NCBI GenBank assembly: GCA_026184775.1
Contig: JANCYW010000001.1
Span: forward strand, 558,001 to 622,000
Length of the DNA stretch: 64,000 nt
Source of the DNA: Cyanidium caldarium
Lineage: Eukaryota; Rhodophyta; Bangiophyceae; Cyanidiales; Cyanidiaceae
Reading direction: 5' to 3'
Part shown: in pieces, positions 17,781 to 27,694 of the stretch
Position numbering within the stretch: position 1 is the first letter of the stretch
Layout of the letters: every line of letters begins with the position of its first letter
The notes under the pieces: model-generated
The model's database searches: none
The model's input: only the letters and a program-made list of their open reading frames with translations
Told to the model about the DNA's origin: nothing
Program-made: the position numbers and the translations under genes

Positions 17781-18266
17781 ATGGTCGCCGTGGACTGCTA
17801 TGGCGTCGTCAAGGGCGTCGCCTACTTTTGCGTGCTCACCTTCTCGGTGACGGTGTTCGGGGTCATCGAGGCGGATCTGATGAATCGCGCGCAGAACACC
17901 TGCGCGTACTTTCACACCATGTCCACCTGCGAGTGGGCCGAAGCGGTGGCGGTCATCAGCTGGGTGGTGGTGTTGTTTCTGATGGTGCTCTACGCGCTGG
18001 ATTTCTTCGAGCGGTTACCGGATTTCCTTGGCGGCGTGTCGCTCGGCTGGACCGACGTGGCCTCTCTGGTGCTGCTCACGCTGTTGTGGTTTATCGTGGC
18101 GGTGGTGTTGTCGGCCGAGGGCGTCGGGCTGAACGGGTGCAGCGTGGCGCCGCAGCCGTCGGACTGCGACAAGGCGCGCGCGGTGATCGGATTGAGCTGG
18201 ACCAACTTTGGCCTGCTGGTGATCGCCTCCACGCTGGCCATGCTCGCGTTTCGACAGAAGAAATAA
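17781..18266 (+). CDS. four-helix membrane protein, copy B (paralogue of copy A)
   Basis: A 161-residue protein with four membrane helices. Shared features with the minus-strand copy at 16599-17075 include a Cys-containing first loop, helix 2 after an AVAVIS segment, LLWFIVAVVLSAEGVGLNGC, a Cys near KARAVIGLSWTNFG, and a short C-terminus (here RQKK, which may be an ER-retrieval or basic tail). An in-frame extension back to 17598 exists, but the ATG at 17781 is preceded by a CT-rich leader and gives the same N-terminal layout as copy A. Function unknown; membrane trafficking or ion/osmotic roles are guesses. Confidence 0.8.
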   Translation: MVAVDCYGVVKGVAYFCVLTFSVTVFGVIEADLMNRAQNTCAYFHTMSTCEWAEAVAVISWVVVLFLMVLYALDFFERLPDFLGGVSLGWTDVASLVLLTLLWFIVAVVLSAEGVGLNGCSVAPQPSDCDKARAVIGLSWTNFGLLVIASTLAMLAFRQKK

Positions 18267-18356
18267 AGGCCGGAGGGGCTGGCGCGAGGGCGAGCGCCTG
18301 TTTCCCGGACGCTGATCTCGTGCTGTTCCCTCGCCCTCCTCTGTGCGACGCTTCGC

Positions 18357-18794
18357 TCACGTCCGCGGCTTCTCCTTCTTGCCGCGGAAGAGCGCCAACA
18401 GCGACGTGCCTTGCACTTTCACCACCTTGAAGCGGACGCCCGGAATGTCGCCCACGCTGTGCCCTTTGCGCCCGAAACCGCTCACCAGCACCTCGTCGTT
18501 CTCGTCGATGAAATTGAGCGAGCCGTCGCGCGGTACAAACGCGGCGATACGCTTCCCGTTCTTGATCAGCTGCACTCGCACGCACTTGCGGATGGCCGAG
18601 TTGGGCTGCTTGGCCTCGACACCGATGCGCTCCAGCACGATGCCTTTGGCGTGCGACGCGCCGCCGAGCGGATTCGCCTTGAGCGCCGTCGCCGACATGG
18701 CCCGCGCGTACCGCTTGTCCGCCCATCGATTCACCTTGCGCTTGTTGCGCAACTTGCGGGCCGCGCGTATACCGCGTGGTATACCCGATCCCAT
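18357..18794 (-). CDS. RPS23: 40S ribosomal protein S23 (uS12)
   Basis: A 145-residue decoding-centre protein of the cytosolic small subunit, exactly the length of the yeast protein. It begins [20 protein letters not shown] and contains [12 protein letters not shown], the highly conserved [20 protein letters not shown] (the Pro is hydroxylated in other eukaryotes), [27 protein letters not shown] and the basic tail KKEKPRT. FVPRDG replaces the usual FVPNDG, a minor change beside the decoding loop. The ATG at 18794 is the family start; the frame stays open upstream without resemblance. Confidence 0.97.
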   Translation of the reverse strand: MGSGIPRGIRAARKLRNKRKVNRWADKRYARAMSATALKANPLGGASHAKGIVLERIGVEAKQPNSAIRKCVRVQLIKNGKRIAAFVPRDGSLNFIDENDEVLVSGFGRKGHSVGDIPGVRFKVVKVQGTSLLALFRGKKEKPRT

Positions 18795-19144
18795 GGTAAA
18801 GTGGAGGGCGTGATGCGTGTGCACCGGAAGCGGCGAGCGTGGGAAGGGTGCATACGTGCCGCGGCGGCGAGGCGGGCGACGACGGAATGGAATAGGTTTG
18901 CATAAGATTGTTATAGATTGGAGCAGAGAGAATTCGAGCGTGCCGGTGTTTCGTCTGCCGGGCGTTTGTGGACGGTCTCCAAACGGCGAGGTCGACGCAG
19001 GCGTTGTCCACACGCCCGGATCACGAACGAGATCACTCCGCGTTATACGCATAGCCGAACACAACTGAGACGCGTTTCCATTGCGCATACCCTTCAGATT
19101 GCTGTCCAACGCGCACGCCCTCTCTCTCCTCGCTTCCGTTGGGA
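18795..19144. promoter_or_regulatory. bidirectional promoter region of the RPS23 and epsin genes
   Basis: 350 bases between divergent starts. The middle (around 18890-18940) is AT-richer than its surroundings (GGAATAGGTTTGCATAAGATTGTTATAGATTG is typical). No defined element is recognised. Confidence 0.35.
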
Positions 19145-20353
19145 ATGAAATCCCTGAAGCGCGTCGACTGGAAAGAGTTGCGACGTCGCGGCACGCGACA
19201 ACGCGGCCGAGTGGTGTCGTGGGTGAAGGACAAGCTGCTGACCGACATCGAGAACAAGGCGCGGGCGGCGACGAACGTTGAGCCGTACGGGCCGACGCAT
19301 CGGGAGTTGTCGGAGATTGCCGCCGCCACCTACGACGCGACCGACTTTGCGCTTGTTATGGACGTGATATGGTCGCGACTGAACGGTCGCGGACGGCATT
19401 GGCGGCGAGTGTACAAGGCGCTGGATCTGCTGCGGTTTCTGCTGATGCACGGCTCGCCGCAAGTGTTGGTGGCGGCGCAGGCGGGCCTGGCGCACCTGCA
19501 GACGCTGCAGGACTTTCGGTATTTCGACCCGCGCGAACGCCGAGACTGCGGCGCCGCCGTGCGACAAAAGGCGCAGGTGGTGGTGGCGATGTTGCAGAGC
19601 CCGGCGCGGTTGGAACAGGAGCGGCAGCAGAGTTTGGCGATGCGGCGCAAGATGGGCCTGGCGGCGAGCGCGTTGGATGCACAGGGTCGGGATACGCACG
19701 GCGGCAGCAGCAGCAACAGCATGTTGTCGGCGCAAGGACAATATCCGTTGGGGAGCGGAGGTGATGCCGGCAGCAGTGCAGCGTTTCGTTACGGGTCGGA
19801 CGGTGAGTTCAGCGGGTATCGGAATGCCCGCGCCGACTCGTTGGACGAGACACCCCGCGCAGGGCCGATCTCGATGTCGAGGGAGAGGCGGGCGGCCAGT
19901 TTCGATGACAACTCGTGGCAGCGAGGGAGCATGCCGACGGAAGCACTGATCGCCGCCGACGCCGGCGAGTCGCCGGCCAACTTGCCGAACAACGGAGCGA
20001 CGGCAGAGGCGGTGGGAGACGGCGGGCGTGATACGAAGCAAGAACGCGTCGAGCGGACGGTGGGTGGGGCGGCGACCACGACACCGCTGCCCAGCATCGA
20101 TGATTGGGACTTTTTCGCCCAGATCGATGCCACACACGAAGGGGACCCAACAGTGATGGCATCGTCGTCTGTGGCATCAGACGAACATCCGGTGGCGATC
20201 GCGGCAAACGGAGCGTTCCCCCCGTCCGTGAAGGTCACGTCGTCTGCCAGGGCATCGGTTGTCCAGCGCGCCACTGACGATCCGTTCGCCTCCTTGTTCT
20301 CCGAGCTGTCCTTGCGGCCGGAGCACGCCAGCGCTACGCCGAGTTTGCGATAG
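19145..20353 (+). CDS. epsin-like ENTH-domain protein
   Basis: A 402-residue endocytic or TGN clathrin adaptor. Residues ~25-160 form the ENTH domain: [22 protein letters not shown], then [26 protein letters not shown], and the closing [20 protein letters not shown] with the following helix. ENTH domains bind phosphoinositides through the N-terminal amphipathic helix. The remainder is disordered and Ser/Gly/Ala-rich. It ends with candidate adaptor-binding motifs: a DPF ([13 protein letters not shown]) and an acidic-aromatic DDWDFFAQI. No ubiquitin-interacting motif or NPF repeat is seen. TTG at 19139 is in frame just upstream; the ATG at 19145 is chosen. Confidence 0.92.
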   Translation: MKSLKRVDWKELRRRGTRQRGRVVSWVKDKLLTDIENKARAATNVEPYGPTHRELSEIAAATYDATDFALVMDVIWSRLNGRGRHWRRVYKALDLLRFLLMHGSPQVLVAAQAGLAHLQTLQDFRYFDPRERRDCGAAVRQKAQVVVAMLQSPARLEQERQQSLAMRRKMGLAASALDAQGRDTHGGSSSNSMLSAQGQYPLGSGGDAGSSAAFRYGSDGEFSGYRNARADSLDETPRAGPISMSRERRAASFDDNSWQRGSMPTEALIAADAGESPANLPNNGATAEAVGDGGRDTKQERVERTVGGAATTTPLPSIDDWDFFAQIDATHEGDPTVMASSSVASDEHPVAIAANGAFPPSVKVTSSARASVVQRATDDPFASLFSELSLRPEHASATPSLR

Positions 20354-20783
20354 CGGAGGGCGTTTGGCTCGTGAATAGCCGCACATGAACGGACCGTCGT
20401 GTCTGAACCATCCTGCTGGGATATATCAAAGCACTGAACAGGAGAGAGGCCTCGGGACCACCGAGCAACCACCGTCTCTGACCTTATCAACGCGTGCGCT
20501 CTCGCTCTCTCTGCATGAACCGTACCATCGTCATGCGGTCGCTTGACCGCGTCTCGTGCTCGCGCATTTTGCTCGGTTGCACGCCGCGCCAGTCCGTCGC
20601 GACCGAACGGTGCGGCGCGCCGTGACGACAGGAGCGCTCCGGCAGCTCCCGGCACCGAGCAGAACCGTTCAGGTCGTGAGGGCCTCGGTGGGACGTAACG
20701 CAACCCTCTTTTGTGTACGTGAACCCCTCATCGCTCTCCTCGTTCCGTCTCATCACCTCCCTTCTCGCACCGCTTTCCCTCCC
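20354..20783. other. intergenic between the epsin and ABCE1 genes
   Basis: 430 bases between same-strand genes. Its last ~60 bases before the ABCE1 ATG are pyrimidine-rich. No further gene is supported, although antisense frames cross it. Confidence 0.35.
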
Positions 20784-22772
20784 ATGCCGGTCACCAGCAC
20801 CAAGAAACACGGCAAGGCCGCCAGCGGGCCGTCGCCAGCGGGCAGCGAGGAGAAGCTGACACGCGTGGCTATCGTGTCGGCCGATCGGTGTCGGCCGCGC
20901 AAGTGCGCGCTGGAGTGTAAGCGGTCGTGCCCAGTGAACCGCGTCGGCAAGCTGTGCATCGAGGTGACGCACACCTCCACCATCGCGCACATATCCGAGG
21001 CGCTGTGTATCGGCTGCGGCATCTGCGTGCGCAAGTGTCCGTTCGGCGCGATACAGATCATCAACTTGCCGACCGATCTGGAGGCGCAGACCACCCATCG
21101 GTACGGAGCGAACGCGTTCAAGCTGCACCGCCTGCCGATGCCGCGGCCGGGACAGGTGCTCGGGCTGGTGGGCGGCAACGGACAGGGCAAGTCGACGGCG
21201 CTGAAAGTGTTGGCGGCGAAGATCAAGCCCAACCTGGGACGATACAAAGAGCCACCGGACTGGCCGGAGATTCTGCGCTACTTTCGCGGCAGCGAGCTGC
21301 AGAACTACTTTGAGAAGGTCATCCGCGACGACCTGCGCGCAGTCATCAAGCCGCAGTACGTGGACAACTTGGCCAAGGCGGTGCGCGGCAAGGTGGGCGA
21401 GTTGTTGCGGGCGCGCGATGAGACCGGCCGGTTGGAGGAGGTGATCGAAGCGCTCGACCTGCACGAGGTGATGGATCGCGACGTGGCGGTGCTGTCCGGC
21501 GGCGAGCTGCAACGATTTGCCATCGCGGTGGTGTGTCTACAGCGGGCGGATGTGTACATGCTGGATGAGCCGTCCTCGTATTTGGATGTGCGGCAGCGGT
21601 TGCGAGCGGCGCGCGCCATTCGGTCGCTCTGTCGACCGGACAACTACGTGCTGGTGGTGGAGCACGACCTGGCGGTGCTGGACTACCTGTCGGATTTCAT
21701 CTGCGTGTTGTACGGGATGCCTGGCGCTTACGGCGTGGTGACGTATCCGTTCTCGGTGCGCGAGGGCATCAACGTGTTTCTGGCCGGGTTCGTGCCCACC
21801 GAGAACATGCGCTTCCGCGACGCCGAGCTCACCTTCAAGGTGGCCGAGGGCGCCGCGGAGGATGTGGCAGCGGTCGATGCCGACAAGCAGCGGCGTTACG
21901 CCTACTCGCCGCTGCGCAAGACGCTGGGCAAGTTTGTGCTGGAAGTGGAGCGGGGCGAGTTCACTGACTCGGAGATCATCCTGGCGCTGGGGCGTAACGG
22001 CACCGGCAAGACCACCCTGGTGCGTATCCTGGCCGGGCTGCTGCAGCCGGACGCGCCCGACGACCCTGACGCTACGGACTCGGTGCAGGTGCCGCAGCTG
22101 AACGTGTCCTACAAGCCGCAAAAGATATCGCCATCGTTCGAGGGCACCGTGCGCCAGCTGCTGCACAAGCGCATTCAGGGCACGTACCTGCACCCGCAGT
22201 TCCAGACCGACGTGCTGAAACCGCTCACGGTGGACGCGCTGTTCGACCAGGAGGTGAAGCATCTATCGGGCGGCGAGCTGCAGCGGGTGGCGCTGGTGCT
22301 GGCGCTGGGCAAACCGGCGGATGTGTATTTGCTGGACGAGCCGTCCGCCTACCTAGACTCCGAGCAGCGCATCGTGGCCGCCAAGGTGATCAAGCGGTTT
22401 ATCCTGCACGCCAAGAAGACGGCGTTCATCGTGGAGCACGACTTTATCATGGCCACCTACCTGGCCGACCGGGTGATCGTGTTCGAGGGCGAACCGGCCA
22501 AGCACGCCACCGCCTGTGCGCCGCAGTCGTTGGTGAGCGGCATGAACCGGTTTTTGCAGGCGTTGGACATTACCTTCCGCCGCGACCCGACCAACATGCG
22601 ACCGCGCATCAACAAGCACGGTTCGGTGAAAGATCAGGAACAGAAGGCGAGCGGCAACTACTTTTTCGCAGAGACGTCGGCGCAGTTGGCGGCACGTCAG
22701 AAAGGCGCCCGCGGGAGTCAGCACAACGGCGGTGCCGATGACGATGACGACGACGACGACGATGACGATTAG
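20784..22772 (+). CDS. ABCE1: ABCE1/RLI1 ribosome recycling ATPase
   Basis: A 662-residue twin-cassette ATPase that splits ribosomes after termination and acts in initiation and biogenesis. The N-terminal domain has the eight Fe-S cysteines ([15 protein letters not shown] and [12 protein letters not shown]). First cassette: [30 protein letters not shown]. Second cassette: [30 protein letters not shown]. The hinge and the conserved C-terminus ([11 protein letters not shown]) are present. It is ~60 residues longer than the human protein, through a short N-terminal extension and a C-terminal tail ending in an unbroken run of Asp codons. The ATG at 20784 fits the family start. Confidence 0.97.
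   Translation: MPVTSTKKHGKAASGPSPAGSEEKLTRVAIVSADRCRPRKCALECKRSCPVNRVGKLCIEVTHTSTIAHISEALCIGCGICVRKCPFGAIQIINLPTDLEAQTTHRYGANAFKLHRLPMPRPGQVLGLVGGNGQGKSTALKVLAAKIKPNLGRYKEPPDWPEILRYFRGSELQNYFEKVIRDDLRAVIKPQYVDNLAKAVRGKVGELLRARDETGRLEEVIEALDLHEVMDRDVAVLSGGELQRFAIAVVCLQRADVYMLDEPSSYLDVRQRLRAARAIRSLCRPDNYVLVVEHDLAVLDYLSDFICVLYGMPGAYGVVTYPFSVREGINVFLAGFVPTENMRFRDAELTFKVAEGAAEDVAAVDADKQRRYAYSPLRKTLGKFVLEVERGEFTDSEIILALGRNGTGKTTLVRILAGLLQPDAPDDPDATDSVQVPQLNVSYKPQKISPSFEGTVRQLLHKRIQGTYLHPQFQTDVLKPLTVDALFDQEVKHLSGGELQRVALVLALGKPADVYLLDEPSAYLDSEQRIVAAKVIKRFILHAKKTAFIVEHDFIMATYLADRVIVFEGEPAKHATACAPQSLVSGMNRFLQALDITFRRDPTNMRPRINKHGSVKDQEQKASGNYFFAETSAQLAARQKGARGSQHNGGADDDDDDDDDDD
22735..22770 (+). repeat. 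(GAY)n run coding the C-terminal poly-Asp tail of ABCE1
   Basis: About twelve consecutive GAC/GAT codons end the ABCE1 frame. Mixed codons indicate this is not a fresh microsatellite expansion. Confidence 0.85.
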
Positions 22773-22794
22773 AATCGATATGCACCGCACCCCA

Positions 22795-24246
22795 TCACGG
22801 GTCATTTTTCGGCGGATGCCCCCGCGTCTCTGGCACCAGCCACTGCGACCGTGGATCGTACACCCGCAGCGGGGCATCGGCACACGGATGCGGCAGGCGC
22901 GAGGCGTTAAAACTCCAATACTTGCGCTCTTCGCCCACGTAACCGTCGGCGATACGCCAGCCGCTCCGCAGACTGTGTATGCTCACCGGTCGGCCCTGCC
23001 AAGCGTATGCTGAACTCACCAACAGTTTCAGATACGCCGACTGAATGGTGCCCACGAATGCCACGGCGTCGCGCGCCAGCACCACGTTCAGCACCGAGTG
23101 ATACGCGATGGTATCGATCATCGAATCGTTCACCGGCGGCAGATGCAACTGCTTCACCAGCCGCGAGTTCCACACGTCGCCGCGCGGTCGCTCGTACTCG
23201 GTGAAGCGTACGTGCGTCGGCGTGTTGCGCAGGATGTGGCGGGCGCGGTGCGTGACGTTTTGGGTTTCGGTGACCAGTAGCACGTCGTGCACGTCGAGAC
23301 ATTCGCTGAGACCGAGCGCGCTGCGCATCAACTGCGGCACGGCGATGTGTCGTTGTTCGGTGTGTTTGCTGCCGTGGCGCGCATGCACCACCACGAAGCG
23401 GTCGCCGGGTTGGAGTTGCCAACGCTGCCGTTGGGCCACGGCGGCACGCTCCACCCAGCTGCGCGGCCGAAAGAGCACCCGATGGGCGGCGGCGTAGTAG
23501 AAGAAGCGCCCGTACCGCTGCAGTCCGTTGCGTAGGGTGCGCTCAAAGTATTGCCAGGCGCGATAGAGTGCACGTCGGTTTGGACGTCGCGGCGGCATGT
23601 GCCGCTGCCGGAAGATGACCACCGGTTCCGACAGCGTGCTGGCGCCGTTCCACTCCACCGCATCCTCCAACCGCGGCGGCAGCGGATGTTTGCGGCCGGT
23701 GGTATTGGCGAATTTCAACTCCTCCGCACAATACGACGACTCCTCGAAGAAGCACGCCATCGAGCGCGGCGGCCGATGACACCAACGCCACGGATACGGA
23801 CCGAGCGAGGAGAGGAACAGCAGCACGCGCCGCTCCAGATGGGCCACGTACAGGAACTTGTAGATGGTGATGAGACCGAATCCGAACCCGCTCTCATCGG
23901 TAAAGTCGTCCAGGATGAGGTAGCGGCTCTTGAAGCAGTCCGGTGGGTTTTGTACGCGGATGAGGCTGGCAGTCACGCGGTCCAGCTCCGACGCTTCGCT
24001 CAGCGCGGAGCGCTCCTGGGACGACTGGGTGGATTGGTGCGCAGCGGTCATGGCATCCGCTTCGGTATCCGGGATGTTCGCATTGATCACCACTTTCATG
24101 GCCCCCAGCGGGGCGCGCAGCTCATGCACCAACAGCGCCACCACCAGCGCCCAGGTGACGAACCACACCGCCCGAGTGATCCATTGGGTCCCACCGCTGC
24201 CCCAGTGCCCCCGACCTTGCTCGGTACGGACACGCATCACCCGCAT
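22795..24246 (-). CDS. putative alpha-1,6-fucosyltransferase-like type II membrane protein (GT23-like)
   Basis: A 483-residue protein with one membrane anchor at ~26-43 and a lumenal catalytic domain. The order of motifs recalls FUT8/NodZ enzymes: DCFKSRYLILDDF...GFGFGLITIYKFLYVAHL (the 'C..x..LV....GCG.QLH' region), PYPWRWC..., VVVHARHGSKHTEQ in place of H.RR.DK, LLVTETQ, and MIDTIAYHSVLNVVLARDAVAFVGTIQS near the C-terminus. Such enzymes transfer fucose to N-glycan cores or chitin oligosaccharides; the substrate here is unknown. The motif residues are altered (HARHGSK), so activity is not certain. The first ATG that keeps the anchor is 24246; upstream codons begin with GTG. The gene ends only 22 bases after the converging ABCE1 stop. 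Confidence 0.65.
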   Translation of the reverse strand: MRVMRVRTEQGRGHWGSGGTQWITRAVWFVTWALVVALLVHELRAPLGAMKVVINANIPDTEADAMTAAHQSTQSSQERSALSEASELDRVTASLIRVQNPPDCFKSRYLILDDFTDESGFGFGLITIYKFLYVAHLERRVLLFLSSLGPYPWRWCHRPPRSMACFFEESSYCAEELKFANTTGRKHPLPPRLEDAVEWNGASTLSEPVVIFRQRHMPPRRPNRRALYRAWQYFERTLRNGLQRYGRFFYYAAAHRVLFRPRSWVERAAVAQRQRWQLQPGDRFVVVHARHGSKHTEQRHIAVPQLMRSALGLSECLDVHDVLLVTETQNVTHRARHILRNTPTHVRFTEYERPRGDVWNSRLVKQLHLPPVNDSMIDTIAYHSVLNVVLARDAVAFVGTIQSAYLKLLVSSAYAWQGRPVSIHSLRSGWRIADGYVGEERKYWSFNASRLPHPCADAPLRVYDPRSQWLVPETRGHPPKNDP

Positions 24247-24705
24247 CCCCGACAAGGCACTGCCGCTGCTGCTGCCGCCGCCGCCGCCGCTACGGGCGCT
24301 TGTTGTCGTTGGCACCGTCCCCCGCGGACCGCGGCGCGTGCGCGGCGACAACGTCGTGCCGGCTTGCTGCCCACGCGTCCCGGCAACCAGAGAACGTATG
24401 GTGTCCGTCCAGGAGCACCGTTCCGGCTGCCGTTGTGTGCGAGCCCAAACCAGACGCAGGCGCCAGGGGTTGTTCTGCGCAGCACAGAAGCGCTCGATGC
24501 TCACCAAGACCAATTCGACGCCACGTGCATCGCGACGAGGATCCACCACGTGTCCCACACGCTCTCAAGGAAAAATGGGAGACGGGAATAAGGGACGAGA
24601 TCGTTCGTAAGGGAAACGCGCGTTTCGCAGGCCGAAGTTCCCGTCCAGCGGGTGTCGGGTCCTCGCACCGCCCACCACGAAAGCACACACCTGCCACCCG
24701 CGCCC
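24247..24705. promoter_or_regulatory. bidirectional region between the GT23-like and L24 genes
   Basis: 459 bases between divergent starts, with a (GCN)n run at 24261-24290. It stays open in the glycosyltransferase frame back to 24558, so a longer N-terminus using an upstream non-ATG codon cannot be ruled out. Confidence 0.35.
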
Positions 24706-25431
24706 ATGTCTTCCCGCTGGCTGCGCCCGTTACCGCCGAGCACTCTCCTCCAACGCCCGTGGCAGTGGCTGGGCAGCCGGTCACTGGCCTCATTCACCAA
24801 GGATATGGGCGCGGTAAACGCGGAGGCGCGCCGCAAGGCGCACCCACCGATGCACCTGCAGCGCAAAGTGCCCGGCAAGTCGTCGCGCGACATGCTCAAC
24901 CGCTCCGAATCGGCGCTGGACAGCATCCGCACACCGAAGAGGCCCAAGCGCGAAGAGCCGATCCCGCCGTACCGCTGGCGTATCGTGCGCGGCGACTACG
25001 TGCAGGTCATCGGCGGGCGGCGTGCGGACATTGGCAAGCGCGGCCACATCCTCGAGGTGGTGCGCAAGAGTAACCGTGTGGTGGTGGAGGGCGTGAATAT
25101 CGTGCGCAAAATGGTGCCGTCACCGCACGCCGACTCGAGTGCTGCTGAGACGCTGCAGGTGCCGATGCACACGGAAGCGCCGGTGCACGTCAGCAACGTC
25201 GCGGTGGTGTGTCCACAGACTGACCGACCGACCCGCATCCGTATTCGGTGGTTGGAGGATGGCACGCGGGTGCGGGTGAGCCAGTGCAGTGGCGCGATCA
25301 TCCCGCGACCGCAGATTCTGCTGCAGCGACGAAAACCGCGGCTGAACGGTGGGCAGGCGCTGGCCGCGTGGGCCACCTCGCCCCAAGTGGCGCGACAACG
25401 CACCCGCACCGAAGAGGAGATGAAGGGATAG
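24706..25431 (+). CDS. organellar ribosomal protein L24 (uL24), probably mitochondrial
   Basis: A 241-residue protein with a basic, Ser/Arg/Leu-rich N-terminus (MSSRWLRPLPPSTLL...) that looks like an organelle presequence. The KOW motif lies at residues ~90-120 (IVRGDYVQVIGGRRADIGKRG, followed by VVVEGVNIVRKMV), as in L24 of bacteria and organelles. A C-terminal RIRIRWLEDGTRVRV strand and the phrase 'HVSNVAVVCP' are also family features. The long N-terminal extension between presequence and KOW, with IPPYRWRIVRGD, favours the mitochondrial form. In red algae plastid L24 is normally plastid-encoded, which supports mitochondrial identity. Confidence 0.88.
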   Translation: MSSRWLRPLPPSTLLQRPWQWLGSRSLASFTKDMGAVNAEARRKAHPPMHLQRKVPGKSSRDMLNRSESALDSIRTPKRPKREEPIPPYRWRIVRGDYVQVIGGRRADIGKRGHILEVVRKSNRVVVEGVNIVRKMVPSPHADSSAAETLQVPMHTEAPVHVSNVAVVCPQTDRPTRIRIRWLEDGTRVRVSQCSGAIIPRPQILLQRRKPRLNGGQALAAWATSPQVARQRTRTEEEMKG

Positions 25432-25486
25432 AGGTAGAGACGGGTGATTTAGCGGCACTGGGGGGGATGGGGGGATGACTGGCGTC

Positions 25487-27124
25487 TCAGGCGGCGCGGC
25501 CCTTCTTGGCCGGTCGCGACCGCACCGCCGCAGGTTTCAGTGCCGTGTTCAGCGGCTGTCGCGACTTGGAGCCGCTCTTCTCGGCGTTTCCCGCAGCGGC
25601 CTTCTTCTTGCGACCTCGTTTGGTCGGACGCTCCACCTCTGGCACGCCCGACTCTATCACCGCCTCGTTGGTCGGCTCGGAGCCGATGTCGGCGTCGGCG
25701 TCCCAGCAGAGTTCGGGCAGCGCAGATACCGCGGCGCCGTCGCCTTCAGAGGCGGCCGCATCCTCCGCCGACACCCACAGCAACGTAAAGAACGCGCCCA
25801 TGGCCACCTCGGTCACCTGCACGCCCTGCAATGGCTCCACGATACGCGGATGCGTGCTGCTCTTGGAGATGCCGACGTGCCCGCCGAAATTGCGGCCACT
25901 GACCGTGTCTCCGAAACCCATCTCGCCGTGCGCCGGCGCCGGCCCCCAGGCCACGGTGGCGCGCTCCTCGCACGCCACCATGGTGGACGACAGGCCGACG
26001 CTCACTGAGCGTGTTCGCCAGCCGTGCAAATCGTACACCATTTGCGGCGTGGTGGTCGCTTCGCTGGTGCGACTGGTTGTGCCCCAGAAATACAACGCAC
26101 CGAGTTCGGTCAGCGCATAGCAACAGGCGGCGCCGGCGTACAGTTTCGTGCAACGCCGGCGGTCGGAGCGGAAGCGCTCGAATATCTCAATCGATCGCGG
26201 ACGCCACTCATCCTTCGGCACGCGGTGTCCTAGGCGGCCATAGCCGCCGAAACCCCACGTCCACACCCGGCCGGTGCTGTCCAACGCGGCCGCGTGTCGC
26301 TGGCCGCACACCACCTGCACGAAGCGCACGCGCTCGGCGTCTGCGGCATCCTGTTCGATCAGACTGCCGTCCGAGCCGATCAGTCGTACGATGCGGCGGG
26401 GGGTCGGCTCAAAGTCGACGGCCACTTTGCGCATCTCGATCACCTCGCCGTTGGTGCCGTGCCCCAGCACGCCGTCCCGGTGCGTCCCGAAAGTGTACAA
26501 GTCACCCTCCTCGCTCAGCAACATGGAGAAATTCTCCCCGCACGCCACTTGCTGCACACGCACCTGCATCTCGTCCGCCAGGTGCGACAGGCGCACCGGC
26601 GTGGCGGTGGCCGGCAGCACACTCGGCCGGCCGCCGTCCTTGCCCAGGCCCAACTGCCCGCAGTCGTTCGCACCGGCCGCATACACCTCCCCGTCGCGCG
26701 TCAGGAACAGGGTGTGCGTCTTGCCGCACGCCACGTCCACACACATCGCACCGCGCGGCAGGGCCACCGGCAGGAACACCGGCGCGAAGCGCCGGCGGGT
26801 GCCCGCGCCCAACTCGCCGTACGTGTTGCGCCCCAGCGCCAGTGCTCGTCCATCCGACAGCACCAACACTGCATGACCCGCCACCGGCCCGCTCCTCACT
26901 TTCACCACCGCCGACAGCGTCGCCAAACCCCCCGCTCCGTCTCGACCGCTCGCACCACTGCGCGCAACGCCGAGCGTGCGCCCGCCGACCAAACGGTGCG
27001 GCGCCAACACCTCGGTGCCGTACGGTATGGCGTCTTTGCGGTCGCGTCCGTGCGTGTCCCACTTGTTGGAGCCGCAGAAAAGCAGCGCGGGTTGAGCAGG
27101 GGTGGTGGTCTGAGAGGCGGTCAT
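25487..27124 (-). CDS. RCC2: RCC2-like RCC1-repeat protein
   Basis: A 545-residue beta-propeller of seven RCC1 repeats. It starts LLFCGSNKWDTHGR, matching the 'GATNWDLIGR' opening of RCC2/TD-60. VWTWGFGGYGRLGHRVPKDEW, LYAGAACCYALTELGALYFWG, the 'YDLHGWRTRSVS' unit and WGPAPAHGEMGFGD also follow RCC2 in order. RCC2 acts on small GTPases (Rac, Ral, Arf) and chromosome passenger function in animals; the role in algae is unknown. The C-terminus (PTKRGRKKKAAA... PAKKGRAA) is Lys/Arg-rich, a likely nuclear localisation or DNA-contact tail. The ATG at 27124 is chosen; upstream in-frame residues are Pro/Ser/His-rich leader. Confidence 0.92.
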   Translation of the reverse strand: MTASQTTTPAQPALLFCGSNKWDTHGRDRKDAIPYGTEVLAPHRLVGGRTLGVARSGASGRDGAGGLATLSAVVKVRSGPVAGHAVLVLSDGRALALGRNTYGELGAGTRRRFAPVFLPVALPRGAMCVDVACGKTHTLFLTRDGEVYAAGANDCGQLGLGKDGGRPSVLPATATPVRLSHLADEMQVRVQQVACGENFSMLLSEEGDLYTFGTHRDGVLGHGTNGEVIEMRKVAVDFEPTPRRIVRLIGSDGSLIEQDAADAERVRFVQVVCGQRHAAALDSTGRVWTWGFGGYGRLGHRVPKDEWRPRSIEIFERFRSDRRRCTKLYAGAACCYALTELGALYFWGTTSRTSEATTTPQMVYDLHGWRTRSVSVGLSSTMVACEERATVAWGPAPAHGEMGFGDTVSGRNFGGHVGISKSSTHPRIVEPLQGVQVTEVAMGAFFTLLWVSAEDAAASEGDGAAVSALPELCWDADADIGSEPTNEAVIESGVPEVERPTKRGRKKKAAAGNAEKSGSKSRQPLNTALKPAAVRSRPAKKGRAA

Positions 27125-27441
27125 GGGATGTGGATGAAAGGCGGGGGTTGCTGAGAGGGGGCGATGGATGAGAAATGGGGGGAGGGCGGTGAGCCGGGGG
27201 TGAAACGGCGGGTCCAGGGTGGCGTCGAGGCTGCGCGCGCGCGCCACTTTTGAACCGGACGGGAATAAGGGATTCCATAAGGGAATCGGCGAAATGGGGG
27301 AATGAAGGAGAGAAGAGGGGCTGGAGCGTTGCACCGGGGAGACGGGAGGAAGGATGCAGATGAGGGTAGTTTAGGGGGAAAGCGAACAGTTGTGGGCGAT
27401 ACTGACACGCACGGACTCAGGCTTGGGCAGTGGGGTGTGGC
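27125..27441. promoter_or_regulatory. bidirectional region between the RCC2 and CYTH genes
   Basis: 317 bases between divergent starts, with several purine-rich GGGG/GAGA patches. No gene or distinct motif is recognised. Confidence 0.35.
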
Positions 27442-27659
27442 ATGCCGCTGGTTTTCCTGAACGCACTCCCGACGTCTTCTGGTCGGTGGCGGAGGTGCTG
27501 GCAAGACTTGCTGCCCCGCGGCACCTGCCCACGATCGACGGCCGCTGCTGCGCAGCGTAACCCGGCAGTCCTTCGTCGCGGCCCCATGGCCGGCAGCCTG
27601 GAAGTGGAGAAAAAGTTCGTGCTTTCCCCCGAAACCGAGCAGCGACTGTTGGAGATCCT

Positions 27660-27694
<35 letters not shown>

